DNA of 10,526 nt from a bacterium (GCA_022600215.1 JAHZKV010000123.1:1-10526); one strand, 5' to 3'; positions 1 through 6,904 are shown, counted from the stretch's first letter. The notes: generated from the letters alone by a model not told the origin. Numbers and translations are program-made.

Positions 1-187
1 GTACATCATTCTTCATCACCAAAGATGCTCTGCCTCGAAAAAAAACAGCGCAAACAAAAAGAGTAAATGCTGCTATTACAAAAAACTTGATAGCAAATCG
101 CGCCACCTTCGATTCCACCTCTGAATCTCGTGGAGGAAGCCACTCCATAAATGACAAGGCTTTATTTGAAACAAATTCTATAGACAT
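1..187 (-). CDS. N-terminal fragment of a membrane-anchored protein (window edge)
   Basis: The gene starts at the ATG at 187 and stays open to the window edge, showing 62 codons. Visible residues are a polar leader (about 1-29), then a hydrophobic stretch (about 31-50) that looks like one transmembrane segment, then a basic RGR. The first 36 residues match the 40-codon ORF at 1496-1618 at 27 positions, including VESKVARFAIKFF. The -10 box is 28 nt upstream in both copies, so this is a duplicated promoter plus N-terminus. It lies directly downstream of the deubiquitinase on the same strand, so it may be a paralogous effector with a membrane anchor ahead of its functional domain, but that domain is outside the window. 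Function unknown. Shine-Dalgarno is weak (AGAAG). Confidence 0.7.
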   Translation of the reverse strand, partial: MSIEFVSNKALSFMEWLPPRDSEVESKVARFAIKFFVIAAFTLFVCAVFFRGRASLVMKNDV

Positions 188-214
188 GAGCACTTCTAAA
201 TTATTACACTATCA

Positions 215-220
215 ATTATA
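215..220 (-). promoter_or_regulatory. -10 box of the gene at 1-187
   Basis: A perfect TATAAT on the minus strand ends 27 nt before the ATG at 187. No convincing -35 is seen at 16-18 nt; that area is a T-rich run. The same box sits at the same distance before the paralogous ORF at 1496-1618, which supports it by duplication. It lies in the 72-nt gap after the deubiquitinase stop, where I see no terminator. Confidence 0.55.
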
Positions 221-259
221 AACAAATCATTAAAAAAAAACATCAAAACAATAGACATA

Positions 260-1471
260 CTATTTCACAATAGCATTATTTTTAACATAACACATCACAT
301 ACACTCCAGAAAGATCCCTCTCTTCTGCAGACACTTTTCCTGAAACTCTATGATCATCTTGATTTACCCAATTCCCACCGCTTACTTTGGTAACACTAGT
401 AAAGTGACCTGAGTATGTTGGCCTATTGATAAACCCTTGTAGGGTATATATACCCCCATTCACAGTAATCTCATCAGGAGGAGCATACCCTCTCCTCATC
501 GATTCAGGAAAATTAAGAATGATCACCCTTGGATCACCTTCTAGTTCTGTAGGAAATTGACCCGTTTCCAAAAGAGAGCAACTAGCCACTTCCATCCCTT
601 CAAGAAATTCATATATTCCTAATCGCTTTCCTAAATATCGAATGTAATCTCGCACATCTTGTGCGTTACCTCTCGTTTGAATTAAATCTCGATCTGCTAC
701 CTTGCGCAAATTATTGTTAAAAGTTTTCCAATACGTTACCACTGCATCACTCACCTCAAGGACCCCCTCACCTCTTTTCATCGTTTCAGCTAAGGCAAGC
801 AAATCACTTTGTAACCGCTCCCCATCAACATCTTCTGGAGCTGCCGCTCTAATCAAGCACTCTACCTCTGGAGTATATGCAATGAGTTGTGTTACCACAT
901 TGATAAAACACGTCCCTACTAGATTAGGAAGACCAGGCATTACTTCCACTAGAGGAGGATCAATAACTATAGAAGCTCGCCCTGCCGCCCCTCCTCCTGC
1001 TGCCTCATCACTTTCTCCTACTTCATTTCCCGCTGCTGCGCCACCACCTCCTCCTTCCTCTTCTCTATCTACTCGTGGTGGTGTCTGTGTACCTTCTACT
1101 AACAAAATGTCGCTTAAAGGAGCACATCCATTCCATTCCGTAATGTGGTTATTGTCATATATACTCCTTCTCAACCCCTGAACCTTTAACATTGATTCAG
1201 ATTCTACTCCGCCCTGCTTAATTCCTTTTATAAGACAAAAATCCCATCGATCTTCATGACGATGAATCGCTAAAACACTCGACCTCAAAGAACTCCATCG
1301 ACTACAAAATTCCTCTCCTATCTCCTTCGTTATCAAAAAACTATTATCGAGCGGATCACAAAGTGTTAAATTTAACATTCTATCTTCTAATACCGATAGA
1401 CCATTTCCCGATAAAACAAAATTAACTTTTTGAATCAAATTCCTCTCATTCCTCTCTAACAATGATTCCAC
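260..1471 (-). CDS. USP-like deubiquitinase (peptidase C19 fold), putative secreted effector
   Basis: Predicted cysteine protease removing ubiquitin from host proteins. Numbering is from the GTG at 1471 (403 aa). Residues 1-130 are unrecognised. Residues 138-164 are an acidic Gly/Ala-rich linker. Residues 178-400 read as a compact USP domain. The Cys box is GLPNLVGTCFINVVTQ, with nucleophile Cys188, oxyanion Asn183 five residues before it, and Gln195. The His box has YTLQGFI, SGHF (His356), then W368 and DD at 372-373. Asp372 is four residues after Trp, as in USP7. The end, VYVMCYVK, matches the usual closing strand. The domain is shorter than most eukaryotic USPs. There is no signal peptide, so type III export is a guess. 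A GTG at 1477 is also possible, but GAGGAG (1477-1482) overlaps it and sits 5 nt before GTG 1471. A TGA at 1481-1483 closes the frame upstream. The family call rests on motif reading only. Confidence 0.8.
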   Translation of the reverse strand: MESLLERNERNLIQKVNFVLSGNGLSVLEDRMLNLTLCDPLDNSFLITKEIGEEFCSRWSSLRSSVLAIHRHEDRWDFCLIKGIKQGGVESESMLKVQGLRRSIYDNNHITEWNGCAPLSDILLVEGTQTPPRVDREEEGGGGGAAAGNEVGESDEAAGGGAAGRASIVIDPPLVEVMPGLPNLVGTCFINVVTQLIAYTPEVECLIRAAAPEDVDGERLQSDLLALAETMKRGEGVLEVSDAVVTYWKTFNNNLRKVADRDLIQTRGNAQDVRDYIRYLGKRLGIYEFLEGMEVASCSLLETGQFPTELEGDPRVIILNFPESMRRGYAPPDEITVNGGIYTLQGFINRPTYSGHFTSVTKVSGGNWVNQDDHRVSGKVSAEERDLSGVYVMCYVKNNAIVK

Positions 1472-1495
1472 TCCCACTCCTCATTTCTACTATTA

Positions 1496-1618
1496 TTAAT
1501 AAACCATTATAAAAAACTTGATAGCAAAGCGCGCTACCTTTGACTCCACATGAGCAGGCCTTGGTGGAACCCACTCCACAAAAGACAAAAGTTTATTTGA
1601 AACATTTCTTACAGACAT
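1496..1618 (-). CDS. 40-codon ORF, truncated duplicate of the gene start at 1-187
   Basis: ATG at 1618 has GAGAGA six nt upstream. The 40-aa product keeps 27 of the first 36 residues of the edge gene, then diverges and stops where the other copy enters its transmembrane segment. The frame then reads TAA TAA TAG TAG AAA TGA before entering the deubiquitinase frame at GTG 1477, so both ORFs are in the same phase. Either it is the remnant of a longer protein whose anchor was lost by nonsense changes, leaving the protease as a separate ORF, or it is a translated leader that couples ribosomes to the protease. The retained start, Shine-Dalgarno and protein-level similarity favour it still being translated. 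No known domain. Confidence 0.5.
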   Translation of the reverse strand: MSVRNVSNKLLSFVEWVPPRPAHVESKVARFAIKFFIMVY

Positions 1619-1645
1619 AAAGAATCTCTCATTATTTAGACAATA

Positions 1646-1674
1646 ATTATACCCGAATAAAACATACAAATAAA
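1646..1674 (-). promoter_or_regulatory. Promoter of the leader ORF and deubiquitinase
   Basis: A perfect -10 TATAAT (1646-1651) is preceded at 17 nt by a weak -35 TTTATT (1669-1674). Transcription would start near 1639 and read the 40-codon ORF and then the protease. The -10 to ATG distance is identical to that of the paralogous copy at 215-220. Confidence 0.55.
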
Positions 1675-1739
1675 GTATTTTTCAATAGATCAACCTGTAC
1701 GCAAAATAAAAATTTTAAAAATCTATATTAATGGGAGAG

Positions 1740-1769
1740 TTGACCAGAAAAAGCAGAGAAAGGTACAAT
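1740..1769 (+). promoter_or_regulatory. Promoter of the EamA permease, predicted leaderless
   Basis: TTGACC (1740-1745) and TACAAT (1764-1769) are 18 nt apart, each matching the sigma70 consensus at 5 of 6 bases. The ATG at 1776 follows the -10 after six bases, so transcription should begin at or next to the start codon. This argues that the longer reading frame from 1731 is not the start. Confidence 0.55.
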
Positions 1770-1775
1770 AGTTGC

Positions 1776-2711
1776 ATGATCATGCCAGCATTTCTATATT
1801 TTTTATGGTCGCTAGCCTTCCCAATGGGAAAGCAGCTAGTTGCCTATGCTCCACCCATCTTCCTCACAGGAGTAAGGATGATTTTAGGGGCAATTTTCTT
1901 ACTCGGTTTTGTAGCTATTTTTCAAAGAAAAAGTTTACATAAAATCTCGAGCAAAGGTTGGCTAGCTCTTGGCATTATGGGCTTTTTTAGTATCTTTTTA
2001 ACCAATATCTTAGAATTTTGGAGCCTCAAGGAGCTCTCTTCTGCAAAAGTATGTTTTTTATACAGCCTTTCCCCCTTTCTAACTGCCATACTCTCCTACT
2101 TTCATTTCAAAGAAAAACTTACCTTTAGAAAGTGGATTGGTGTGGGAATTGGTATTTTAGCGATGGTACCAGCACTCATTAAAGAGGGCGTGATCTTAAG
2201 CATTTCATTACCAGAACTTTCCATGTTTTTTGCCGTCTTTTTTGCAGTATATGGCTGGATCGTCCTTCGTATGCTTGTAAAAGATAATCAAATATCTCCA
2301 GCAATGGCCAATGGCGTCTCGATGCTCCTTGGCGGCGTCTTGTCACTACTTGTATCCTTTGGAGTGGATAGCTGGAACCCAACCCCTGTTCAACCAGGAG
2401 TATTTGGAAGTTTTTCCATCACTCTGGTCGCCCTTACCATCATCTCCAATGTCATCTGTTATAATCTCTATGGCTACCTGCTTAAAAAATACACTGCCAC
2501 TATCTTGTCCTTCTTTGGCCTTTTATCCCCCATTTTTGCCTCTATTCATGGATATTTCCTGCTAGGAGAGCCTATCTCACCAGTGATTTTACTCTCCACA
2601 GCGATTGTATTAATTGGATTGACTCTTGTCTATGGTGAGGAGCTAAGACTCGGCTACATCAAGAAATCTAGCGAGAAAGCTCTTGGATCAAATAGTCCAC
2701 AAAAGGCCTAA
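1776..2711 (+). CDS. DMT/EamA-family inner-membrane permease
   Basis: A 311-aa protein with about ten hydrophobic helices in two five-helix halves, the normal EamA layout. The first half opens with LYFLWSLAFPMGK and carries the usual RM after helix 2; the second half starts near ELSMFFAVFFAVYGW and ends with TAIVLIGLTLVYG. The C-terminus is a short basic polar tail. EamA proteins exchange small metabolites. Chlamydial and rickettsial members include S-adenosylmethionine transporters, and this could be one, but substrate cannot be read from sequence. Start: ATG 1731 lacks a Shine-Dalgarno and lies ahead of a promoter-like TTGACC/TACAAT pair, so ATG 1776 (or 1782) is preferred. The last 44 nt overlap the convergent gene at 2668. 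Confidence 0.85.
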   Translation: MIMPAFLYFLWSLAFPMGKQLVAYAPPIFLTGVRMILGAIFLLGFVAIFQRKSLHKISSKGWLALGIMGFFSIFLTNILEFWSLKELSSAKVCFLYSLSPFLTAILSYFHFKEKLTFRKWIGVGIGILAMVPALIKEGVILSISLPELSMFFAVFFAVYGWIVLRMLVKDNQISPAMANGVSMLLGGVLSLLVSFGVDSWNPTPVQPGVFGSFSITLVALTIISNVICYNLYGYLLKKYTATILSFFGLLSPIFASIHGYFLLGEPISPVILLSTAIVLIGLTLVYGEELRLGYIKKSSEKALGSNSPQKA

Positions 2712-3246
2712 AAGCATCTTTGTTACCATTAGCTCCATGCTTTGCACAAGTTTCTGCAACGGTATAGGTTTTTTCAGGGTTAAGTTTTAAAAGCTTAGAA
2801 AACTTATCGAGATTTCTTTTAAAGCACTCTTTGTTTTGAGAGCTGGTCATCATATTTTTATAGAGCCCTTCGCAAAAGTTGTTATATTTAAAAGAGCTTT
2901 GTTTAATGATTTTCATGTCATTTGCAAGCTTTTGATCGGAAAAAATCACCGCTAAAAAGACCAGCGGCGAAGGTACTTTTTTATCCACCTCTTTCCCAAG
3001 AGCTTTTAAGTGATTGCTTTTGAAAGCAAGACCTACGGTAGAGGTGTTTGCCATAGTGGAAATAATCTCTGCGATATTTTTTTTACTCTGCGCGTCCACA
3101 TTCATATCAAAAGACTTACAATTTTCCATATGATTGATCGCATTTTTCATCCCTTTCACCCCACCATAATCAAAGTAGCTAACAACTCCTAAGATGATGA
3201 TCAAAAAGATGATAAGATAACCAAGTATTTTTGCAATTTTACCCAT
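2668..3246 (-). CDS. Hypothetical protein with N-terminal membrane anchor
   Basis: A 192-aa protein that I do not recognise. Residues 5-24 form a strongly hydrophobic segment (ILGYLIIFLIIILGVVSYF region) after a short basic start, with no lipobox or clear cleavage site, so it is probably an anchor leaving a lysine-rich domain outside the cytoplasm. Four cysteines at 43, 125, 141 and 167 could form two disulfides. The rest is predicted mostly helical. It lies downstream of the two tRNA genes on the same strand and could be read through from them; I see no strong promoter of its own. AAGG lies only one nt from the ATG, so the start signal is poor. Its 3' end overlaps the permease by 44 nt. Confidence 0.7.
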   Translation of the reverse strand: MGKIAKILGYLIIFLIIILGVVSYFDYGGVKGMKNAINHMENCKSFDMNVDAQSKKNIAEIISTMANTSTVGLAFKSNHLKALGKEVDKKVPSPLVFLAVIFSDQKLANDMKIIKQSSFKYNNFCEGLYKNMMTSSQNKECFKRNLDKFSKLLKLNPEKTYTVAETCAKHGANGNKDAFRPFVDYLIQELSR

Positions 3247-3313
3247 ACCTTAATGGCTAGTAAAAAGATTCTATAAAAGCAATAAAAATATCTGAATAAC
3301 TACAGAAAATTTT

Positions 3314-3388
3314 TGCGGATACCTAGACTCGAACTAGGGACCTCAACATTATCAGTGTTGCGCTCTAACCAGACTGAGCTATACCCGC
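3314..3388 (-). tRNA. tRNA-Ile(GAU)
   Basis: A full cloverleaf: acceptor GCGGGTA with TATCCGC (one G-U pair), D stem GCTC/GAGC, anticodon stem CAACA/TGTTG with loop CTGATAA giving GAU, T stem CCTAG/CTAGG with TTCGAGT, and discriminator A. CCA is not encoded. It lies 10 nt downstream of tRNA-Ala and is presumably co-transcribed. The following AT-rich stretch has only a 4-bp TCTG/CAGA stem before T-rich sequence, which is too weak to call a terminator. Confidence 0.96.
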
Positions 3389-3398
3389 AAAAAAAATA

Positions 3399-3471
3399 TG
3401 GAGATTAGGAGACTCGAACCCCTGACCTTCTGGTTGCAAACCAGATGCTCTACCAACTGAGCTAAACCCCC
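3399..3471 (-). tRNA. tRNA-Ala(UGC)
   Basis: A full cloverleaf: acceptor GGGGGTT with AATCTCC, including the G3-U70 pair that defines alanine identity, D stem GCTC/GAGC, anticodon stem TCTGG/CCAGA with loop TTTGCAA giving UGC, T loop TTCGAGT, and discriminator A. CCA is not encoded. It is first in an Ala-Ile pair outside any rRNA operon visible here. Confidence 0.96.
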
Positions 3472-3509
3472 ATAACCCTATCTTGATGATAGAGATATAA
3501 GAAAGCAAA

Positions 3510-3538
3510 AATATAACAATAACTAGGATTTTCTGCAA
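3510..3538 (-). promoter_or_regulatory. Promoter of the tRNA-Ala/tRNA-Ile unit
   Basis: TTGCAG (3533-3538) and TATATT (3510-3515) are 17 nt apart on the minus strand. Transcription would begin near 3503, about 30 nt before the mature tRNA-Ala. The leader contains a small CTATC/GATAG hairpin next to the tRNA. Confidence 0.5.
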
Positions 3539-3557
3539 GAAAAAGAGGAAAAATAAA

Positions 3558-3586
3558 TTGCATGCCCTTTTTCCTCGTGTTATAAT
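3558..3586 (+). promoter_or_regulatory. Promoter of the MATE-Dus-MauE operon
   Basis: TTGCAT (3558-3563), a 17-nt spacer and TATAAT (3581-3586), with TG one base upstream of the -10 (extended -10). This is the best promoter in the window. The transcript would start near 3593, giving a 5' leader of about 20 nt with AGGAA before ATG 3612. Confidence 0.7.
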
Positions 3587-3611
3587 GGGCTGTACAATAT
3601 ATAGGAAATTA

Positions 3612-5090
3612 ATGAGTAAAATTTTTAACACAGGTTCCATGCGTGAGCTGTGGAAGATGTCCTATCCCATGATGGTCAACTTCTTATCCCTTTCTATCAT
3701 GCTTTTTGTCGATAGAATATTTATCGCACGCTACTCAGGAGAAGCTCTCTCTGCTTCTGTTACCGCAGGAACTCTCTCTTGGGCATTTATATGTGGAGGG
3801 ATGACCCTTGCTTCGATGTCTGAAGTGTTTGTCTCTCAATTCAATGGCGCAAAGAAAAACCACCTACTAGGAAAGCCTATTTGGCAAATGCTATGGCTCT
3901 GCCTTTTTTCTTTTGCGGTGTTTTTACCCATTGCTTGGTTTTTTACTCCATACATGTTCCCCATCGCTACCAAACCATTAGAGCACCACTACTTTAACTT
4001 CTTCATGTACACAGGGCCATTTTTTTGTTTGCATAGCGCTATTGCGGGATTTTTTATTGGACGCGGCTACCCTCGAGTCATTCAATGGATGGCAGTGGTA
4101 AGTAACCTTGTAAATATCATCCTCGACCCTATTTTTATCTTTGGAATCAAAGGCGTTATCCCCTCTTTAGGAATGATGGGAGCTGCTTATGCAACCCTTA
4201 TTGGAACGCTCGTACAAGCAATTGCAGTATTTGGATTCTTTCTCAGCAAAAAAAACCACAGCAAATTTAACACACGTGACTACCGCTTTGATAAAAAACT
4301 TTTCCTCTCCTGCCTACGAGTAGGCACCCCGCCAGCCGTCTTTATCATGATAGAGCTCATAGGTTGGACGATTTTCTACTTGATGATGGAAGGAATCAGC
4401 CCACAACACATCCATGTTGCATCCATTTTACAAAGTATCTTGTTACTCTTTTTCTTTGTAGGATGGGGACTAGAAAAAGGATGCGTTGCCCTTGGAGGAA
4501 ACTTCATAGGCCAAAAAAAGCCGCACCTACTGAAAAAAACCTTCACCTCCGCCCTTGGCCTACTTACTATCTTTGCAGGGCTACTTGCAGTTATTCTCTT
4601 TGGCTTCCAAGGTCCTATGATTGATGGATTCTTGAATAGGTCCATGGCAAATGGAGAGTTTAGCGCTGTAGCCTTGGACGCGAGCTACCTTGCTACCACC
4701 AAGGCATTAATAAAAGGATCACTCCCCTTTCTCTTCCTCTATGTCATTTTAGAAAATATACGTTGGGCGCTTAATGGACTGCTCACCGCTGCAGGAGATA
4801 CGATGTTCCTCCTTATTTCTGGAACTCTTTCTCTATGGCTCTTCTGCTTAGCTCCTATATACTTCTTCATCTACCTTCCAGGAGGCTCAGTAGTGCAAGC
4901 TTTTGGTATTGAGGTAATCTACGGAGTTCTAGCTACCCTTATCGTTTATGCACGATTCAAACAAGGAAAATGGAAAACGAAAAAAATTGTGGAAGAGGAA
5001 AAAACCCACGGTGCTCAAATTTTAGAAGACCTTCTTCAAGAGCAAAAAGTGCTCTCCTCTACAAAAAATATTGATGATAACGAGCAATGA
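3612..5090 (+). CDS. MATE-family multidrug/toxin efflux transporter
   Basis: A 492-aa inner-membrane exporter with about twelve hydrophobic helices in two homologous halves, the usual MATE length and layout. Members expel cationic drugs or metabolites using Na+ or H+ gradients. Diagnostic stretches are NIILDPIFIFG (168-178) followed by GMMGAAYAT (187-195) in the first half, and GNFIGQK (296-302) in the second half. The C-terminal tail is charged (EEEKTHG to DDNEQ) and probably cytoplasmic. The start at 3612 has AGGAA at normal spacing; a longer frame from TTG 3558 is rejected because it lies inside the promoter. The last four bases overlap the Dus gene start (ATGA), so translation is probably coupled. 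Substrate unknown. Confidence 0.9.
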   Translation: MSKIFNTGSMRELWKMSYPMMVNFLSLSIMLFVDRIFIARYSGEALSASVTAGTLSWAFICGGMTLASMSEVFVSQFNGAKKNHLLGKPIWQMLWLCLFSFAVFLPIAWFFTPYMFPIATKPLEHHYFNFFMYTGPFFCLHSAIAGFFIGRGYPRVIQWMAVVSNLVNIILDPIFIFGIKGVIPSLGMMGAAYATLIGTLVQAIAVFGFFLSKKNHSKFNTRDYRFDKKLFLSCLRVGTPPAVFIMIELIGWTIFYLMMEGISPQHIHVASILQSILLLFFFVGWGLEKGCVALGGNFIGQKKPHLLKKTFTSALGLLTIFAGLLAVILFGFQGPMIDGFLNRSMANGEFSAVALDASYLATTKALIKGSLPFLFLYVILENIRWALNGLLTAAGDTMFLLISGTLSLWLFCLAPIYFFIYLPGGSVVQAFGIEVIYGVLATLIVYARFKQGKWKTKKIVEEEKTHGAQILEDLLQEQKVLSSTKNIDDNEQ

Positions 5091-6031
5091 ACAAAGAAAA
5101 ACCCTGTAAACTCTACTTAGCTCCTATGGAAGGGCTAGGAAACTATTGCTTCCGCAATGCGATCTCCCTCATAGGTGGGTTTGATGAAGCTACCAGAGAA
5201 TTTATCTCTGTACCCAAAGGGGCACATGTGAAGAGCCTTGCCAAAAAATTCTCCCCCGATGACACCTCCCCCATCTTACAAGCTGCGCAGGTGATGGGAT
5301 CATGCCCGTTAACCCTTGCGGCAATCTCCAAAGAATTAGAAGAGCAAGGTGCACATCGCATTGAACTCAATGTGGGATGTCCCTCCAATACTGTCACAGG
5401 AAATGGATCAGGATCATCTCTCTTAAAAGATCCAGAGCACCTTCATAAGATTTTATCCCATATGGTGGAGGCTACATCTGTCCCTGTTACGGCAAAGTTA
5501 CGCACCGGTTATGAAGATACTTCTTTATTCGAAGAAAACCTCCTTGCTGCAGAATCTGCTGGAATCACCCATCTTGCCTTGCATGGTAGAACAAAAGTGG
5601 AGGGGTACAAAGGATTTGCGAACCTTGATCTAATTGCCAAAGCAAAAGAACTCTTATCTATCCCACTTATTGGAAATGGGGATATTAAAAATAGAGCCGA
5701 TGCATTATACATGCTCGATTACACCAAATGCGATGGTCTGATGATTGGGAGAGGGGCAGTAATCAACCCATGGATTTTCCATGAAATACGCGGAAGTGAT
5801 GACCTAGAAAACTTTGAGCAAACCAAAATCTACCTGGAAAGGTATTATGAAAATATGATGAAGTCCTTTCCAAAAAATCAACTTGGCCAAATGAAGGGAC
5901 TTTTTTCTTTTCTTTTTCAACGAAGCGAAGTACTCTTAGCAAAAAGAAAAGAAATGCTTCGAACAAGGGATCTTAGCCCACGAGCATTTTTTGAATATTG
6001 CTTGGAGATGCTTACTCCACTTGAGGTGTAA
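5087..6031 (+). CDS. tRNA-dihydrouridine synthase, DusC-like
   Basis: A 314-aa FMN enzyme that reduces a tRNA D-loop uridine to dihydrouridine using NADPH. It has the TIM-barrel pattern: LAPMEGL at 11-17, catalytic Cys98 in NVGCPS, AKLRTG (Lys137), HGRT (His166), GNGDI (197-201) and GRGA (221-224) for FMN phosphate. A helical C-terminal domain follows from about 240. The loop after Cys98 reads TVTGNGSGSSLLKDPE, which resembles E. coli DusC (U16 site) more than the KVVGKGAG-type loop of DusA/DusB; the HGRTKVEGY segment agrees. Site specificity remains inferred. Its ATG overlaps the MATE stop, and its stop abuts the next gene, so it is the middle gene of an operon. Confidence 0.93.
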   Translation: MNKEKPCKLYLAPMEGLGNYCFRNAISLIGGFDEATREFISVPKGAHVKSLAKKFSPDDTSPILQAAQVMGSCPLTLAAISKELEEQGAHRIELNVGCPSNTVTGNGSGSSLLKDPEHLHKILSHMVEATSVPVTAKLRTGYEDTSLFEENLLAAESAGITHLALHGRTKVEGYKGFANLDLIAKAKELLSIPLIGNGDIKNRADALYMLDYTKCDGLMIGRGAVINPWIFHEIRGSDDLENFEQTKIYLERYYENMMKSFPKNQLGQMKGLFSFLFQRSEVLLAKRKEMLRTRDLSPRAFFEYCLEMLTPLEV

Positions 6032-6472
6032 ATGGATATCTTATTTTCTTTGCTTTTGATACTTGTGGCTGTCATCGTATCATATTACGGCTATATGCTA
6101 CTTTTTATGGGTCTGGTATTTCTTATCTTATCCATCTTAAAACTTCTTGATATCAAGGGATTTGTCGCCCTATTTCGCGAATATGACCTTGTAGCAAAAT
6201 ATTCCCCTATCTACGCCTATTCCTATCCATTTTTAGAGCTCATCTTAGGGCTTTGTTTTCTCTTTCACTTCTTGCTTCTTTTTGCCTCAATCATCACCAT
6301 TGTTATCATGACCGTCGGCACCATTGGCATCGCGAAAAAGCTTTTATCTAAAGATGGCAAGAGCTGTGCTTGCCTTGGAGCAAAAATTAAGGTGCCACTT
6401 ACCCGATTCACCCTTGTAGAAGACATCATCATGGGCGTCATGGCTATTATTATTCTTATAACAATGGTCTAA
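6032..6472 (+). CDS. MauE/DoxX-like redox-associated membrane protein
   Basis: A 146-aa protein with four hydrophobic helices (about 1-19, 20-38, 66-102 as a pair, and 129-146). Between helices 1-2 and 3 is a polar loop ending in AYSYPFLELILGL, and CACLG (Cys112, Cys114) precedes VPLTRFTLVED. This pattern is that of MauE/DoxX-type proteins, linked in some pathways to disulfide handling or maturation of periplasmic redox enzymes. The role here is unknown; the neighbouring Dus and MATE genes do not suggest a partner. It starts at the first base after the Dus stop, so it depends on the operon promoter at 3558. Its stop lies 4 nt from that of the convergent gene. Confidence 0.75.
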   Translation: MDILFSLLLILVAVIVSYYGYMLLFMGLVFLILSILKLLDIKGFVALFREYDLVAKYSPIYAYSYPFLELILGLCFLFHFLLLFASIITIVIMTVGTIGIAKKLLSKDGKSCACLGAKIKVPLTRFTLVEDIIMGVMAIIILITMV

Positions 6473-6476
6473 AGGT

Positions 6477-6872
6477 TTACAGCTTATTTTTTATCAGTCG
6501 AAAATAGATAAGCCTACCACGCACCTTAACTAGCTTATCTAAAAGAAGATCTTTCTCTTCACCAAAAAGTGGAGAATCTAAAGCTGTTTTCTCTGCAAGT
6601 TCAGCCTCCATCTCTTCTAATGTGGTGATCTCACCATCAACTGTATCCAAATTGCTTGCGATATTTACAAAGTCTTTCTCTGTAAGCGTTTTTTCCTTAT
6701 CTTTGTGAAGTTCAAAGAAAAACTGAAGAGCTTTATCCGCAGGTTTTACCTTAACTGGCTTCTCTCCTCTTATCGTCTTAATTACCCCTTTTGTAAAATG
6801 ACCGAATTTGTATGGGCCGCTGGGCATGTTTCCCAAAATGTTTTTAGTTAAATCAGCAAGTAGATTTCCCAT
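6477..6872 (-). CDS. Hypothetical small soluble protein
   Basis: A 131-aa charged, mostly helical protein with no signal peptide or membrane segment; not recognised. The middle (56-67) reads HKDKEKTLTEKD, the spacing of an EF-hand loop with degenerate ligands, followed by DTVDGEITTLEE (76-87), which resembles an EF-hand loop one residue short. This is suggestive only. An in-frame ATG at 6902 would give 141 aa but sits 2 nt from the TATAAT; ATG 6872 has AAGG eight nt upstream and is preferred. Its stop faces the MauE-like gene across 4 nt. It is divergent from the NADH dehydrogenase. Confidence 0.65.
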   Translation of the reverse strand: MGNLLADLTKNILGNMPSGPYKFGHFTKGVIKTIRGEKPVKVKPADKALQFFFELHKDKEKTLTEKDFVNIASNLDTVDGEITTLEEMEAELAEKTALDSPLFGEEKDLLLDKLVKVRGRLIYFRLIKNKL

Positions 6873-6904
6873 TATTTGCACCTTTTTTATATTAAGACTC
6901 ATTA

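Noticed and set aside
702..1181. Plus-strand ORF of 159 codons rich in Pro and Ser
   Set aside because: It is antisense to the deubiquitinase and its proline runs mirror the Gly/Ala linker codons; no start signal or family.
260..1471. Ulp/CE-clan (ChlaDUB-like) protease reading
   Set aside because: In that clan His and Asp precede the Cys; here the Cys box comes first and His and Asp follow, which fits C19 USPs.
3365..3640. Minus-strand ORF of 91 codons
   Set aside because: It runs across tRNA-Ala and into tRNA-Ile; the peptide part SSVGRASGLQPEGQGFES is the well-known false translation of a tRNA gene.
6482..6513. GCTTAT/ATAAGC hairpin just after the MauE-like gene
   Set aside because: The stem is interrupted and neither strand has a following T-run, so it is not called a terminator. 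It lies inside the coding end of the convergent gene.
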